In this document: positions 47,911 to 57,413 of the stretch, one piece after another | Layout: every line of letters begins with the position of its first letter | Numbering within the stretch: the first letter of the stretch is position 1 | Assembly: GCF_937129435.1 (NCBI RefSeq) | Contig: NZ_CAKZNF010000017.1 | Location: 1 to 64,000, forward strand | DNA: 64,000 nucleotides | Direction: 5' to 3' | Source of the DNA: an uncultured Parasphingopyxis sp. | GTDB taxonomy: Bacteria > Pseudomonadota > Alphaproteobacteria > Sphingomonadales > Sphingomonadaceae | Program-made: the position numbers and the translations under genes | The notes under the pieces: model-generated | Databases searched by the model: none | What the model saw: the letters and a program-made list of their open reading frames with translations, nothing else | Told to the model about the DNA's origin: nothing

Positions 47911-48270
47911 CCGGCTCGATCTTGCGGACCTGGTGCAGCATCGGCTGTCTCACCATGGCGTTCCCGCCCATGACGATATTGGCCTGGCCGACTGCTCCAA
48001 CCCGGCAGCCGGCAATCCGCCACCTGGCCCGGCGGCATCGGATGCCTTGAGCGAATTCAGGGGAGGGAGACGCCGTTGTCGAGCCATGGGGGTCGGTGCT
48101 TTGTGCTAGGAGTGGAGACTGCCGATATATGGGGTTTTCTCGCGCAAACTCAACTGCAAGGCCGCTCCGCCGGGACCGCCACCGGATCCTCGTGTCCCTA
48201 CCCGTCCGAACCCATCTCGCCCGGACCGATCTGTCATGACCCCATCATCTACCGCCGCTAGGATGGCCGC
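47911..48270. other. 360-bp divergent intergenic region
   Basis: Between the flavin reductase (minus) and the 2OG oxygenase gene (plus). No coding frame with family similarity was recognised. The region must hold both promoters; no clear operator repeat was seen. Confidence 0.4.
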
Positions 48271-49206
48271 ATGACCGACATGCTCTCCGCCGTCCCGCTT
48301 TCCTCCGCCGATGACGATCCGCAGGGATTTGCGGACCGGATCGGGTCCGCATTCGCCGGTTACGGTTTCGCCGTGGTTTCCGATCATGGCATCGATCCCG
48401 CGCTGATCGAGGAGGCCGAGGCGAAGATGCGCAAATTCTTCGCGCTGCCCGAAGCGGCGAAACGTGCCTATCATGTCGAGGGCGGAAGCGGCGCGCGCGG
48501 CTATACGCCCTTCGGCATCGAGCAGGCCCGGGACGCGACGACCCGCGACCTGAAGGAATTCTGGCATGTCGGCCGCCCGCTGCCCGAGGGGCACCGGTTC
48601 GCGAGCGTGATGCCCCCCAACATATGGCCCGGCGAGGTGCCGGGCTTTCGCAAAACGTTCTTGGCGCTGTACGCGGCGTTCGAGCAGACGGGGCTGCGGA
48701 TCCTGACCGCGATCGCGCGCTATCTCGGCCTCGCGCCCGATTTCTTCGACGACACGGTGAAGGACGGCAATTCGGTGCTGCGCCTGCTCCATTATCCGCC
48801 CGTGCCCGACGGCGCAGAGGCGGTTCGCGCGGCGGCGCATGAGGACATCAATCCGATCACGCTGCTGCTCGGCGCGGAAGAGGCGGGGCTCGAACTGCGG
48901 ACCCGCGACGGACGCTGGATCCCCGTATCGCCCGATGAGGGCGAGCTTGTCGTCAATATCGGCGACATGCTGCAGCGGCTGACCAACCACCGCCTCCCCT
49001 CGACCACCCACCGAGTGGCCAATCCGCCCGAGGCGCGGCGCGGAAGCGCTCGCTATTCGATGCCTTTCTTCCTGCATTTCCGTCCGGATTACCTCATCGA
49101 GACGCTGCCCGAATGTATCGCCCCGCAGCAGCCCGACCGCTATCCCGAACCGGTCACCGCGCAGGACTATCTGCAGCAGCGGCTGCGCGAGATCGGGCTG
49201 GCCTAG
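48271..49206 (+). CDS. 2-oxoglutarate/Fe(II) oxygenase, isopenicillin-N-synthase-like
   Basis: 311 residues. DIOX_N-type N-terminus (FADRIGSAFAGYGFAVVSDHGID), iron ligands HED (AAHEDINPITLL) and a distal His (STTHRVANPP), and the RYSMPFF motif where Arg-x-Ser binds the 2OG carboxylate. The family hydroxylates, desaturates or cyclises small molecules; close relatives of unknown role are widespread in alphaproteobacteria. It precedes glucokinase by 140 bp and the halogenase operon by ~1.2 kb. It may modify the halogenated product or be unrelated housekeeping. Confidence 0.85.
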   Translation: MTDMLSAVPLSSADDDPQGFADRIGSAFAGYGFAVVSDHGIDPALIEEAEAKMRKFFALPEAAKRAYHVEGGSGARGYTPFGIEQARDATTRDLKEFWHVGRPLPEGHRFASVMPPNIWPGEVPGFRKTFLALYAAFEQTGLRILTAIARYLGLAPDFFDDTVKDGNSVLRLLHYPPVPDGAEAVRAAAHEDINPITLLLGAEEAGLELRTRDGRWIPVSPDEGELVVNIGDMLQRLTNHRLPSTTHRVANPPEARRGSARYSMPFFLHFRPDYLIETLPECIAPQQPDRYPEPVTAQDYLQQRLREIGLA

Positions 49207-49346
49207 CGCCTGACCGCGAAACTGGTGCCCCAACAGTTTTGGGACCGGACACGAACGCCCGCTCCACCGGCCGCCTCGATTGTCCAGCCGGGGATTCGTG
49301 ATATGGCCCGCACAGAGCTTGCCTACAGCGATGGAATAAGGACGCG

Positions 49347-50315
49347 ATGGAGATTGTCACGGCGGATATCGGCGGCACCCATGCCCGCTTCGCGATCGCC
49401 ACGATCGAGGGCGGGCGCGTGGCGGCGCTCGGCGAACCCGTCAAGCTCGCGACGGCCGATCATGCCAGCCTGCAGACCGCCTGGGAGGCATTCGGCCGGA
49501 CGCTCGGCCGCGACCTTCCCCGCGCCGCCGCCATCGCGATCGCCGCGCCGATCCGCGGCACGGTCATCAAGATGACGAACAACCCCTGGACGGTGCAGCC
49601 GGCGCAGCTCGACCGGCAACTCGGCCTCGACAGCCATGTCCTGATCAACGATTTCGCAGCCGTCGCCCATGCCGTGGGCAGCGCGGGGCCGGAGCATTTC
49701 ATCCCCGTCACGGGGCCGGACGAGCCGCTGCCCAATGATGGCGTCGTCAGCGTGATCGGGCCGGGCACCGGGCTCGGCGTCGCGCAGCTCGTCCGGCGCG
49801 GCGGGCGCAACATCGTCATCCCGACCGAGGGCGGGCATAGCGACTTCGCCCCGCTCGACGGGATCGAGGACCGGGTGCTGGCGCGGCTGCGCGAACAGCA
49901 TGGCCGCGTGTCGGTCGAACGCGTCGTTGCCGGACCGGGCTTGCGGACGATCTATGCCGTGCTGGCGGAAATCGAGGGGCGGGAGATGCCGCAGGGCGAC
50001 GACCGCGCGCTCTGGACGGCCGCGCTCGATGGGAGCGACAGCCTCGCCGCCGCCGCGCTCGAACGCTTCTGCCAATGCCTCGGCGCGGTCGCCGGAGATA
50101 TCGCGCTGACGCAGGGGCCGGGGCCCGTGGTCATCGCCGGCGGGCTCGGCCTGCGGCTCGCGGACGCACTACCGCAATCGGGCTTTGCCGAACGGTTCGC
50201 GGCCAAGGGGCGCTACCAGTCGCTGATGCGGTCGCTGCCCGTCAAACTCATCACTCATCCCGAGCCCGGCCTCTACGGCGCCGCCATGGCCTTCGCCGAA
50301 AGCCAACGCGCTTAA
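49347..50315 (+). CDS. glk: Glucokinase
   Basis: 322 residues, the size of bacterial ATP-dependent glucokinases. ATP-phosphate loop ADIGGTHARFA, catalytic-region LINDFAAVAHAV, VIGPGTGLGVAQLV and TEGGHSDFAPLD for glucose binding are all present. AAGGACG precedes the ATG. The product glucose-6-phosphate leads through glucose-1-phosphate to RmlA, whose gene lies 8 kb away; adjacency to the biosynthetic block may thus be functional or accidental. Confidence 0.9.
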   Translation: MEIVTADIGGTHARFAIATIEGGRVAALGEPVKLATADHASLQTAWEAFGRTLGRDLPRAAAIAIAAPIRGTVIKMTNNPWTVQPAQLDRQLGLDSHVLINDFAAVAHAVGSAGPEHFIPVTGPDEPLPNDGVVSVIGPGTGLGVAQLVRRGGRNIVIPTEGGHSDFAPLDGIEDRVLARLREQHGRVSVERVVAGPGLRTIYAVLAEIEGREMPQGDDRALWTAALDGSDSLAAAALERFCQCLGAVAGDIALTQGPGPVVIAGGLGLRLADALPQSGFAERFAAKGRYQSLMRSLPVKLITHPEPGLYGAAMAFAESQRA

Positions 50316-50380
50316 ACGCAAGGCATCGACAGCGGGTAGGCACATCTGCCAACGGTGGCGCGGGAGGACAGGGCGAGGCG

Positions 50381-51520
50381 ATGGATTTCCGGCTTTCCGA
50401 CGATCAAAAGGCGCTTGTCGGCGCCGCCAATGCTTTCGCCGCCGAGCTGTCGGCGAAGACCGACTACGCTGGCGATATGCCCCGCGACCTCTGGACGCTT
50501 TGGGGCGAGCAGAGATGGCTGGGTGCCTGCATCCCCGAGGCGCTGGGCGGCATGGGCCATGATGCGCTGTCGACGGTGCTGACGTTCGAGGCGATGGGCC
50601 GGGCCGGTGTGCCGCGCGGGCAGCTTTTCGCCGTCGGCGCGCATCTGTTCGGTTGCACGGTGGGGATCGCCCGGCACGGCAGCGACGCGCAGCGCGAGAA
50701 CTGGTGCCCCCGCCTGTCCGCCGGCGAGGCGGTCGGCGCGCTGGCCTTTACCGATCCGGGCGGCGGCTCCAATCTCGACGCATGCGCAACGGCGATCCGC
50801 GTCGAGGACGACGAACTGCGCCTCGACGGCAGCAAGACCTTCGTCACCAACGGTGCCCATGCCGATGTCTTTGTCGTGCTCGCCGCATCCGATGACCGCA
50901 AGCCGCCGTTCAACCTGTCGGTCGTACTGGTGCCGCGCGACACGGACGGGCTGGCCATCGAGCCGCTGCAGGGGGTCACGGGCCTGCACCAGACGCACCC
51001 CGCGCGGATTACACTGACCGATTGCCGTCTGCCCGCGGATGCCGTTCTCGGGCGCGTCGGCGGCGGGATGGCCGTGCTGCTCGACATCATGCGCTGGGAA
51101 CGCAGCTGCATTCTCGCCGGGCTGCTCGGCGCGCTCGAACGCGACCTCGTCGCGACGACCGGCTATCTCGAAAGCCGTGGCAGTGCGGAGAAGGCGGCGG
51201 CGCAATTCCAGGCCGTGTCGCATGCGCTGGCGCGCGTCCGGGTCGAGATCGAGAGCGCGCGCTGGCTGATGTACCGGGCGGCGGCGGAGCTCGACGGCGA
51301 TGGCGGATCGCTGATCTTTGCGGCGATGAGCAAGCTGGCGACAAGCGAGACGCTCGTCGAATGCGGGTTGGCACTGCAGCGGCTCGCCGCCGGCCATGGC
51401 TGGACAGGCGGGCTGGGGCTTGCCGAAGCGCTGAACGATGCGATCGGCACGCTCTCCGCTTCGGGCACGAGCGAGGCGCAGCTCAACATGATCTATTCGC
51501 AGCTCCAGCGCGAACTGTGA
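50381..51520 (+). CDS. Acyl-CoA-dehydrogenase-family enzyme, candidate prolyl-carrier-protein dehydrogenase
   Basis: 379 residues from ATG 50381; the long upstream frame belongs to another strand's shadow. MDFRLSDDQKALVGAA opens the helical N-domain, LAFTDPGGGSNLDA is the FAD/substrate strand, and E240 in MRWERSCILAG stands at the catalytic-base position. In PltE/RedW/Bmp3-type pathways such a flavoprotein oxidises L-prolyl-S-carrier by four electrons to pyrrolyl-2-carboxyl-S-carrier. The identification rests on the following three genes (adenylation, carrier, halogenase), joined by 4-bp overlaps. By sequence alone it could also be a fatty acyl dehydrogenase. Confidence 0.75.
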   Translation: MDFRLSDDQKALVGAANAFAAELSAKTDYAGDMPRDLWTLWGEQRWLGACIPEALGGMGHDALSTVLTFEAMGRAGVPRGQLFAVGAHLFGCTVGIARHGSDAQRENWCPRLSAGEAVGALAFTDPGGGSNLDACATAIRVEDDELRLDGSKTFVTNGAHADVFVVLAASDDRKPPFNLSVVLVPRDTDGLAIEPLQGVTGLHQTHPARITLTDCRLPADAVLGRVGGGMAVLLDIMRWERSCILAGLLGALERDLVATTGYLESRGSAEKAAAQFQAVSHALARVRVEIESARWLMYRAAAELDGDGGSLIFAAMSKLATSETLVECGLALQRLAAGHGWTGGLGLAEALNDAIGTLSASGTSEAQLNMIYSQLQREL

Positions 51521-53016
51521 GCCGGATCGTCGACGATCTGATCGCCCGCGCCCAGGCGGCGGGGGACGAGGCGGCGCTGGCCTGGAAAGACGGCGCGATC
51601 CCGGGCCGCCGCTTCTGGGACGGCGTGGCAGGACGCGCCGAATCGCTGAGCAGGTCCGGCGTCGCCCAAGGCGACCGTGTCGCAATCTGGCTGCCCAAAG
51701 GGCCAGCCACCGTCGAGACCCTGTTCGCGGTGATGATCAACGGCGCGATTGCCGTCCCGATCGATCCCGGCTTTCCCGCCGCGCGGGCGACCGCCGTCCT
51801 CGGAGAGATCGGACCGGCGATGCTCGTCACCGATGGCAAGCGGCGCGACATGCTGGCGGGCGGCGCGGTCGAGCGGAGCCGCGTCGTGGTGACCGATGCG
51901 ATGGAAGGGAGCGAACCCGGCGGCGATCCGCTGGCCCGCAAAGCCATCGGCGAAGACGATCCCGCGATGATCCTGATGACGTCGGGCAGTACGGGAACGC
52001 CCAAGGGCATCGTGCTCACCCATGGCAATCTCGCGGCCTTTTCCGACTGGGCGATCGGGCAATTCGGCCTGACGCGCGAGGATCGCTTCTTCAGCCTCGC
52101 GCCGCTGCATTTCGACCTGTCGCTGCTCGACGTGCTGACGAGCCAGCGGCTCGGCGCGTCCGTCTATCTCGTCGGCGAGACCGAGGCGCTGTTTCCCGGC
52201 CCCGTCGCCATGGCGCTGGAGCGGCAGCGCGCGACCGTCTTCTATAGCGTCCCGACCACGCTCCAACGGCTGCTCAGCCATGGCGGGCTGGCGGATCGCG
52301 ACCTCGGCGCGCTGCGCTGGCTGCTCTTCGCGGGCGAGGTCTTCCCCGCCCCGGTACTCGCCGCGCTGATGGAGGCGGTGCCGGAGCCGGGCTACGCCAA
52401 TCTCTACGGCCCGACCGAAACCAATGTCGTGTCGTGCAAGCTGCTGGACGCCGCGCCAGAACTTGGCGAGAAGCCGAATGTCGGGTTGCCGTGCCCACAC
52501 AGCGATATTTCGATCCGCGATGAGCATGGGAACAAACTTGCCACGGGCGAGACAGGCGAAATCTGCGTCGCCGGGCCGACGGTAACGCAGGGCTATTGGC
52601 GGCGTCCCGATTTGACCGCATCGGCCTTTTCCGATGCGCCGGATCGCTTGTATCATACGGGCGACTATGGCTATTTCGACGAAGCGGGCGATTTACGATA
52701 TCTCGGCCGCCGCGATCGGCAGGCGAAACTGCGCGGCTATCGCGTCGAGCTGGAGGAAGTGGAGTTGACGGCAATGGACACCGGACTGGTCGAAGGCGCC
52801 GCGGCGACGGTCGCGGACGGCGCGCTCTGCCTCCACGTGGTCGCGCACGATCCGAAGGCCTTCGCCCCATCGGCGCTGACCCGGGCGCTCGCCGAACGCC
52901 TGCCCCGCTATGCTCTTCCCGACCGTGTCGAAATGCACGAAGCGTTTCCGACAACCTCGTCGGGCAAGGTCGACATGCAAGCGCTTGCGGAATGCGCCGG
53001 CGGGACAGACGCATGA
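51517..53016 (+). CDS. Stand-alone amino-acid adenylation enzyme (prolyl-AMP-ligase-like)
   Basis: 499 residues from GTG 51517, whose GTGA overlaps the previous stop. Adenylation core motifs: A3 TSGSTGTPKG (155-164), A4 HFDLS (198-202) with the Asp that pairs with an alpha-amino group, A5 NLYGPTETN (295-303), A7 YHTGDYGYFDEAGDL, A8 LRYLGRRDRQAKLRGYRVE and A10 SSGKVD (K484). No condensation, carrier or thioesterase domain is attached. Size and set-up equal PltF/CloN4-type enzymes that load L-proline onto a free carrier; DltA-like alanine activation is the alternative. It would load the carrier encoded by the next gene. Confidence 0.8.
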   Translation: MSRIVDDLIARAQAAGDEAALAWKDGAIPGRRFWDGVAGRAESLSRSGVAQGDRVAIWLPKGPATVETLFAVMINGAIAVPIDPGFPAARATAVLGEIGPAMLVTDGKRRDMLAGGAVERSRVVVTDAMEGSEPGGDPLARKAIGEDDPAMILMTSGSTGTPKGIVLTHGNLAAFSDWAIGQFGLTREDRFFSLAPLHFDLSLLDVLTSQRLGASVYLVGETEALFPGPVAMALERQRATVFYSVPTTLQRLLSHGGLADRDLGALRWLLFAGEVFPAPVLAALMEAVPEPGYANLYGPTETNVVSCKLLDAAPELGEKPNVGLPCPHSDISIRDEHGNKLATGETGEICVAGPTVTQGYWRRPDLTASAFSDAPDRLYHTGDYGYFDEAGDLRYLGRRDRQAKLRGYRVELEEVELTAMDTGLVEGAAATVADGALCLHVVAHDPKAFAPSALTRALAERLPRYALPDRVEMHEAFPTTSSGKVDMQALAECAGGTDA

Positions 53017-53273
53017 GCGATACGATCGAACCCGTGGTGATCGAGAAGGTCCGCCATGTCGGCAAGGCGGTGGACGGCGACACCGAACTGACACCGGACA
53101 CGCCGCTGCTCGAACGCCAGCTGCTCGATTCGGTCGAGCTGCTTCAGCTGGTTATGGAGCTGGAATCCGCTTTTGGCATCAGCATTCCGCTTGAAGAACT
53201 GGTCGAGGAGAATTTTGCCGATGTGAACCGTGTGGTCGCGCTCGTCGAACGCGCCCGTGAGCGGGCCGCGTGA
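53013..53273 (+). CDS. Free-standing acyl/peptidyl carrier protein
   Basis: 86 residues. The phosphopantetheine site is S40 in LLDSVELLQLVMELE, followed by FGISIPLEEL and a C-terminal recognition helix, a normal ACP fold. ATGA overlap with the adenylation gene, GTGA overlap with the halogenase gene. It should tether the amino acid during oxidation and halogenation, as PltL does. A housekeeping ACP is excluded by context: no fab genes nearby. Confidence 0.85.
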   Translation: MSDTIEPVVIEKVRHVGKAVDGDTELTPDTPLLERQLLDSVELLQLVMELESAFGISIPLEELVEENFADVNRVVALVERARERAA

Positions 53274-54529
53274 CCACGCTTTCGCCCGACGGTCCCGTCG
53301 ACGTCGCCATTGTCGGCGGCGGGCCGGCAGGCGCTTCGCTCGCGCTGCGGTTGCTGGCGCTCGGCAGGCGGCCGCTGATCGTCGAGAAGGAGGATTTCCC
53401 GCGCTACCATATCGGTGAATCGCTGACGGGCGAATGCGCGAACCTGCTGGATGAACTTGGCCTCGGCGATTTCATGCACGGGGCCGGTTTCCCGGTGAAA
53501 CGCGGCGTCATGGTTAGCGGCGCCAGCGCGACGGCGCAATTCTGGGTGCCGGTCGAAGGTCTGGCCGGGGACGGGACGCGTTTTCCCGCGACGACATGGC
53601 AGGTGCGGCGTGACGAATTCGACGCGAAGCTTCTCGATACGGCAGTCGAACGCGGTGCGCTCCACATTAAAGGCGAATGCGTCGACGTGCTGCGCGAAGG
53701 GAATCGCGTCTGCGGCGTCACGATACGCGAGGCGGACGGAACGACGCGGAATATCGAAGCGCGCGCCGTAGCCGATTGTTCGGGCCAGCACGGCTTTCTC
53801 TGCCGCAAGGGCGTGATCGGCCCGAAGGACCGGACGGGATACGAGAATCAGGTCGCGCTGTTCGCGCAGGTGAAGGGCATGCGCCGCGATCCCGAACCCA
53901 ATGACGGCAGCACGCATATCTTCTACGGCCGCCGTCATCACTGGGCCTGGTCGATCCCGCTCGACGACGAAGTGACCAGCGTCGGCATCGTGCTGCCCAA
54001 GGGAAAGCTTGACCGGAACGACCGGTCGAAGGCCGAGCAGTTCGCCGAGAGCCTGTCGCTCGTGAACCCCGAACTGATCGCGCGGACGCAGCATGCCGAA
54101 ATCGTGTCGGACGTCCATGCGATCTCCAACTATTCCTACCATGTCCGCGATTTCACCGGGCCGGGCTTTATCTGCGTCGGCGATTCGCATCGCTTCCTCG
54201 ATCCGATCTTCTCGTTCGGTGTGCTGATCGCGCTGCAGGAGGCGAAGCTCGCCGCCACGGCGCTCAATCGCTGGCTCGACGCACCGGCGAAAATGGCGCC
54301 GCTCGACGATTATGCCGAAGCGGTGAGCCGCGCCCAAGCGGTCGTCGAATATGTCATCCGCACCTTCTGGGAATTTCCGCTCGTCTTCCTGCGCCTCGCC
54401 CATTTCAGCCATCGCGGCGACATCGCCGAGATCTTCTCCGGCCGGCTCTACAGCGAGAATGTCCGCGACATCGAAGCCGTCGGGCTGATGCGCGACCTTT
54501 TGGCGAAATCCGGGAAAATGGCGGCGTGA
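53270..54529 (+). CDS. Flavin-dependent halogenase acting on a carrier-bound substrate (PltA-like)
   Basis: 419 residues from GTG 53270. FAD loop GGGPAG (16-21), GESLTGE (49-55), the catalytic-lysine region GFPVKRG with K77, the halogenase signature WAWSIP (225-230, W-x-W-x-I-P), and FLDPIFSFG (309-317) matching the Fx.Px.Sx.G motif that separates halogenases from monooxygenases. Together these make halogenation far more likely than simple hydroxylation. Linked carrier, adenylation and dehydrogenase genes point to chlorination or bromination of a carrier-bound pyrrole. Reduced FAD must come from a separate reductase such as that at 47416-47910. Confidence 0.85.
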   Translation: MTTLSPDGPVDVAIVGGGPAGASLALRLLALGRRPLIVEKEDFPRYHIGESLTGECANLLDELGLGDFMHGAGFPVKRGVMVSGASATAQFWVPVEGLAGDGTRFPATTWQVRRDEFDAKLLDTAVERGALHIKGECVDVLREGNRVCGVTIREADGTTRNIEARAVADCSGQHGFLCRKGVIGPKDRTGYENQVALFAQVKGMRRDPEPNDGSTHIFYGRRHHWAWSIPLDDEVTSVGIVLPKGKLDRNDRSKAEQFAESLSLVNPELIARTQHAEIVSDVHAISNYSYHVRDFTGPGFICVGDSHRFLDPIFSFGVLIALQEAKLAATALNRWLDAPAKMAPLDDYAEAVSRAQAVVEYVIRTFWEFPLVFLRLAHFSHRGDIAEIFSGRLYSENVRDIEAVGLMRDLLAKSGKMAA

Positions 54530-55509
54530 ACCGAACGCCTCGTGCGTCCTTCGCGCCTACGGTCCGGCCGCTCGGCCGCGATCCCGAGGAAATCGATCCC
54601 GAATTCGATCGCATGATGCAGGTCGCGGGCGTCGAGCGCGACGATTTCCTCGCGCTGCTCGATAGGCCCTATGACGCGGTGACGGCAATCGTCCGCGAGG
54701 CCGCCGCCGGCCGGCCCGCCTATCCTTTCATGGCAGTACAAGAGATCGACGACAGCGCCCTGCGCGCGATGATCGAGGACGAGCCGGACGCCGATGCGCT
54801 CGCCGCGCGGCGCATTCTGACCGACCGGATCATGCAGCTCTATCTGCTGCGCGCGCTATCGGCGATGCCCGATGCCGAATTCGATACGCGCGTCTCGGTG
54901 ACCGGGGCAGACCTCGTGCAAGATGCCCTTGCGGCGGGCGAAGGCGTGCTGCTGCTCAACAGCCATATCGGACCGGGCCGGCTGGTCCCGCTGATCGTGG
55001 CGCGGCTCGGCTGGCAGGTAACGTCGCTGGCACCGCACGATTTCCTGCCGATGATCGGCGTCGATTGCGGCGACCGGATCGACGTCGTCGCGCTGGCGGG
55101 CAATGCCGGGCTGGCACCGCTGGGTGCGGCACGACAGGCATTGCAGGCGGGCGGGATCGTGACCACCACCGGCGACGGGCTGCGCGGCCGAGGCAAGGAC
55201 GTCTATCCGTTTCTGGAGTCCGAGCGGCCTTTCACCGACAGCTTCGCCTTCCTCTCGATCGCCTCGGGCGCGCGGTGCCTGCCGGTCTTCATGCATTGCG
55301 AGGAAGATGGCGCGATCGCGATGGATATCTGCCCGGCCATCGAAACCGGCGACCCGGCAGCGCCGGTGCGCGAGCGGATCGAAGCCATGACCCGCGACTA
55401 TATCGACATTCTCGAGCAGCGATGGCTGTCGGATTTCACCAACCTGCCGGCCCGGTCCGTCGCGATGTACAATCGGGAGTTTCGCGGACGGCGCAAGCAG
55501 GACAGCTGA
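54526..55509 (+). CDS. LpxL/HtrB-like acyltransferase, candidate off-loading enzyme
   Basis: 327 residues, GTG start overlapping the halogenase stop by 4 bp. Central region GEGVLLLNSHIGPGRLVPLIVARLGWQV corresponds to the H-x4-D/E block of lysophospholipid/lipid-A acyltransferases, here H147 followed by R152 in place of the acidic residue. QALQAGGIVTTTGDGLRG and SIASGARCLPVFM fit the rest of the fold; no membrane anchor is evident. LpxL enzymes take acyl groups from ACP and put them on sugar hydroxyls, so this protein may move the halogenated acyl group from the carrier to a glycoside. The missing acid makes the mechanism uncertain. Confidence 0.7.
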   Translation: MNRTPRASFAPTVRPLGRDPEEIDPEFDRMMQVAGVERDDFLALLDRPYDAVTAIVREAAAGRPAYPFMAVQEIDDSALRAMIEDEPDADALAARRILTDRIMQLYLLRALSAMPDAEFDTRVSVTGADLVQDALAAGEGVLLLNSHIGPGRLVPLIVARLGWQVTSLAPHDFLPMIGVDCGDRIDVVALAGNAGLAPLGAARQALQAGGIVTTTGDGLRGRGKDVYPFLESERPFTDSFAFLSIASGARCLPVFMHCEEDGAIAMDICPAIETGDPAAPVRERIEAMTRDYIDILEQRWLSDFTNLPARSVAMYNREFRGRRKQDS

Positions 55510-55530
55510 CCGGTTGCCAATCCGATTGCG

Positions 55531-56571
55531 TTAGATCGATCGAGATTCGGCCCGGGCGAGATAATGCGCCACCGTTGCTTCCAGTCCGGTCTCGAATTCG
55601 GTTGCCGGACGGAAACCGATCTCGGTTCTCGCCCGTTTCGCATCGATGGCATAGCGGCGATCATGGCCGGGGCGATCCGCGACATGCCGGATCAGCGACG
55701 CGCACGCATCGCCGCCCGCTGCGGGGCAATCCGGGAAGCGTTCACTTAGCGAGGCATTCCGGGCAAAGGCGCGATCGATGGCGGCGCAGAGTCTTTCGAC
55801 GAGATCGATATTCGCCCATTCCGCCTCGCCGCCCAGATTGTACGTCCGGCCGCTTTCCCCGCGATCGAGCGCCGCGGCGATCCCCGCGCAATGATCGCCG
55901 ACATGGATCCAGTCGCGCACCTGCTGCCCGTCGCCATAGATCGGCAGCTCGCCGCCCGACAGCGCCCGCGTGATGCACAACGGGATGAGTTTTTCGGCAA
56001 ATTGCCACGGCCCGTAATTGTTCGAACAGCGGGTGACGACCGCGTCGAGCCCATAGGTCTTGTGCCAGGCGCGGACGAGATGGTCCGATGCCGCCTTGGA
56101 CGCGGCATAGGGCGAGTTGGGCGCGGCGGCGTGCGCCTCGGTGAAAGGCGCATCGTCCGGGCCGAGCGCGCCATAGACCTCGTCGGTCGAAACATGGAGG
56201 AAGCGATGCGGGCGCCCCGACCCGGTATCGAGCCAGGCGGCCTTGGCGGCGTCGAGCATCGATTGTGTGCCGTTGACATTGGTCTGCACGAACACCGCCG
56301 GCGCGGCGATCGAATTGTCGACATGGCTTTCGGCGGCGCAGTGGATCAGCCGGTCGATCCCGCGTCCGACGAGCAGCTCGCGAACCAGCGCCGTATCGCC
56401 GATATCGCCGACCACCAGTTCGACGCCGTCGACGCCCTCGATGGCTTCGGGCTGGGCAGCATAGGTCAGCTTGTCGAGGACGACGACAGCTTCGTCGGGC
56501 CGCGCACGGCGCAGATGATGCACGAGGTTGATGCCGACGAACCCGGCGCCGCCGGTAACGAGGATCGTCAT
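55531..56571 (-). CDS. rmlB: dTDP-glucose 4,6-dehydratase
   Basis: 346 residues from ATG 56571 (MTILVTGG), overlapping the rmlD stop by 4 bp. Extended SDR: TGGAGFVGINLVHHL, HCAAESHVDNSI, STDEVYGALG with catalytic Asp-Glu, and SPYAASKAASDHLV with Tyr-x3-Lys. It converts dTDP-glucose to dTDP-4-keto-6-deoxyglucose. Last gene of rmlACDB and convergent with the acyltransferase gene 21 bp away. Confidence 0.93.
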   Translation of the reverse strand: MTILVTGGAGFVGINLVHHLRRARPDEAVVVLDKLTYAAQPEAIEGVDGVELVVGDIGDTALVRELLVGRGIDRLIHCAAESHVDNSIAAPAVFVQTNVNGTQSMLDAAKAAWLDTGSGRPHRFLHVSTDEVYGALGPDDAPFTEAHAAAPNSPYAASKAASDHLVRAWHKTYGLDAVVTRCSNNYGPWQFAEKLIPLCITRALSGGELPIYGDGQQVRDWIHVGDHCAGIAAALDRGESGRTYNLGGEAEWANIDLVERLCAAIDRAFARNASLSERFPDCPAAGGDACASLIRHVADRPGHDRRYAIDAKRARTEIGFRPATEFETGLEATVAHYLARAESRSI

Positions 56572-57413
56572 TCCGAGAACTCCGACAGGGCAGCGCGGAG
56601 ATTGGTGCGCCAATGGCCGGGCGTGCCCGTGATCGCCCAGCAGGCATGGCAATCGAGCACCGAATAGGCGGGGCGAGCCGCCGCACTTTCGAACGTGCTG
56701 GCCGGGATCGGCGCGATGTCCGGGACCGGGTCGATCAGGCCGAGCGCCCGCGCCTCTTCGACAATGGCAACGGCGAAATCGTAGCGGCTGGCGAGCCCGG
56801 CATCGGTATAGTGAAACAGGCCGCTTGCCCCGGCATCGACGAGCGCCCAGATCGCGCGCGCCAGGCTGTCGGCGCGGGTCGGCGTGCCGGTCTCGTCGCA
56901 GACCATGCGCATCGGATCGCCCGTCCCAGCCATCGCCAGCACCTTGCCGACGAAATCGCCGCTTCCGCCCGAATAGAGCCAGGCCGTCCGGATAACGAGC
57001 GCGCCGGCCGCCAGCGCCGCCTGCTCTCCGGCCAGTTTCGAACGCCCATAGGCGTTGATCGGCGCGGGCTCGGCATCGGTAGGGATCGGCCGCGAGGCAT
57101 TGCCGTCGAACACATAGTCGGTCGAGATATGGACGAGCGGAATGCCCGTCTGCGCCAGCCGTTCAACGGCATTGGCATTGACTGCGATCGCCGGGGCGTC
57201 GTCCCTTTCTGCACCGTCGACATCGTTAAAGGCGGCACAGTTGACGATCATATCGGGCGCAATGTCCGCAATCGCCTGCCCGGCTTCGGGTGCCGCGATA
57301 TCGAGATCGGCGCGCGTCTTGGCGACAACCGTCACGCCGTCCGGCGCGGCATGTCCGACGGCCCGCCCCAGCTGCCCGCCGGCGCCCGTGATCAGAACGC
57401 GCCTCCCGCTCAC
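56568..57413 (-). CDS. rmlD: dTDP-4-dehydrorhamnose reductase
   Basis: 281 residues from GTG 57413, whose GTGA overlaps the rmlC stop. VLITGAGGQLGRAV, HISTDYVFDGNA and AYGRSKLAGEQAAL are diagnostic. It reduces dTDP-4-dehydro-L-rhamnose to dTDP-L-rhamnose with NADPH. The reading frame extends well upstream of the GTG, but that part is antisense/other-frame shadow of rmlC. Confidence 0.92.
   Translation of the reverse strand: MSGRRVLITGAGGQLGRAVGHAAPDGVTVVAKTRADLDIAAPEAGQAIADIAPDMIVNCAAFNDVDGAERDDAPAIAVNANAVERLAQTGIPLVHISTDYVFDGNASRPIPTDAEPAPINAYGRSKLAGEQAALAAGALVIRTAWLYSGGSGDFVGKVLAMAGTGDPMRMVCDETGTPTRADSLARAIWALVDAGASGLFHYTDAGLASRYDFAVAIVEEARALGLIDPVPDIAPIPASTFESAAARPAYSVLDCHACWAITGTPGHWRTNLRAALSEFSE

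Noticed and set aside
53270-54529. Geranylgeranyl-reductase or aromatic hydroxylase annotation
   Set aside because: Both halogenase-specific motifs (W-x-W-x-I-P and Fx.Px.Sx.G) and a catalytic-site lysine are present, and a carrier/adenylation pair is coupled to it.
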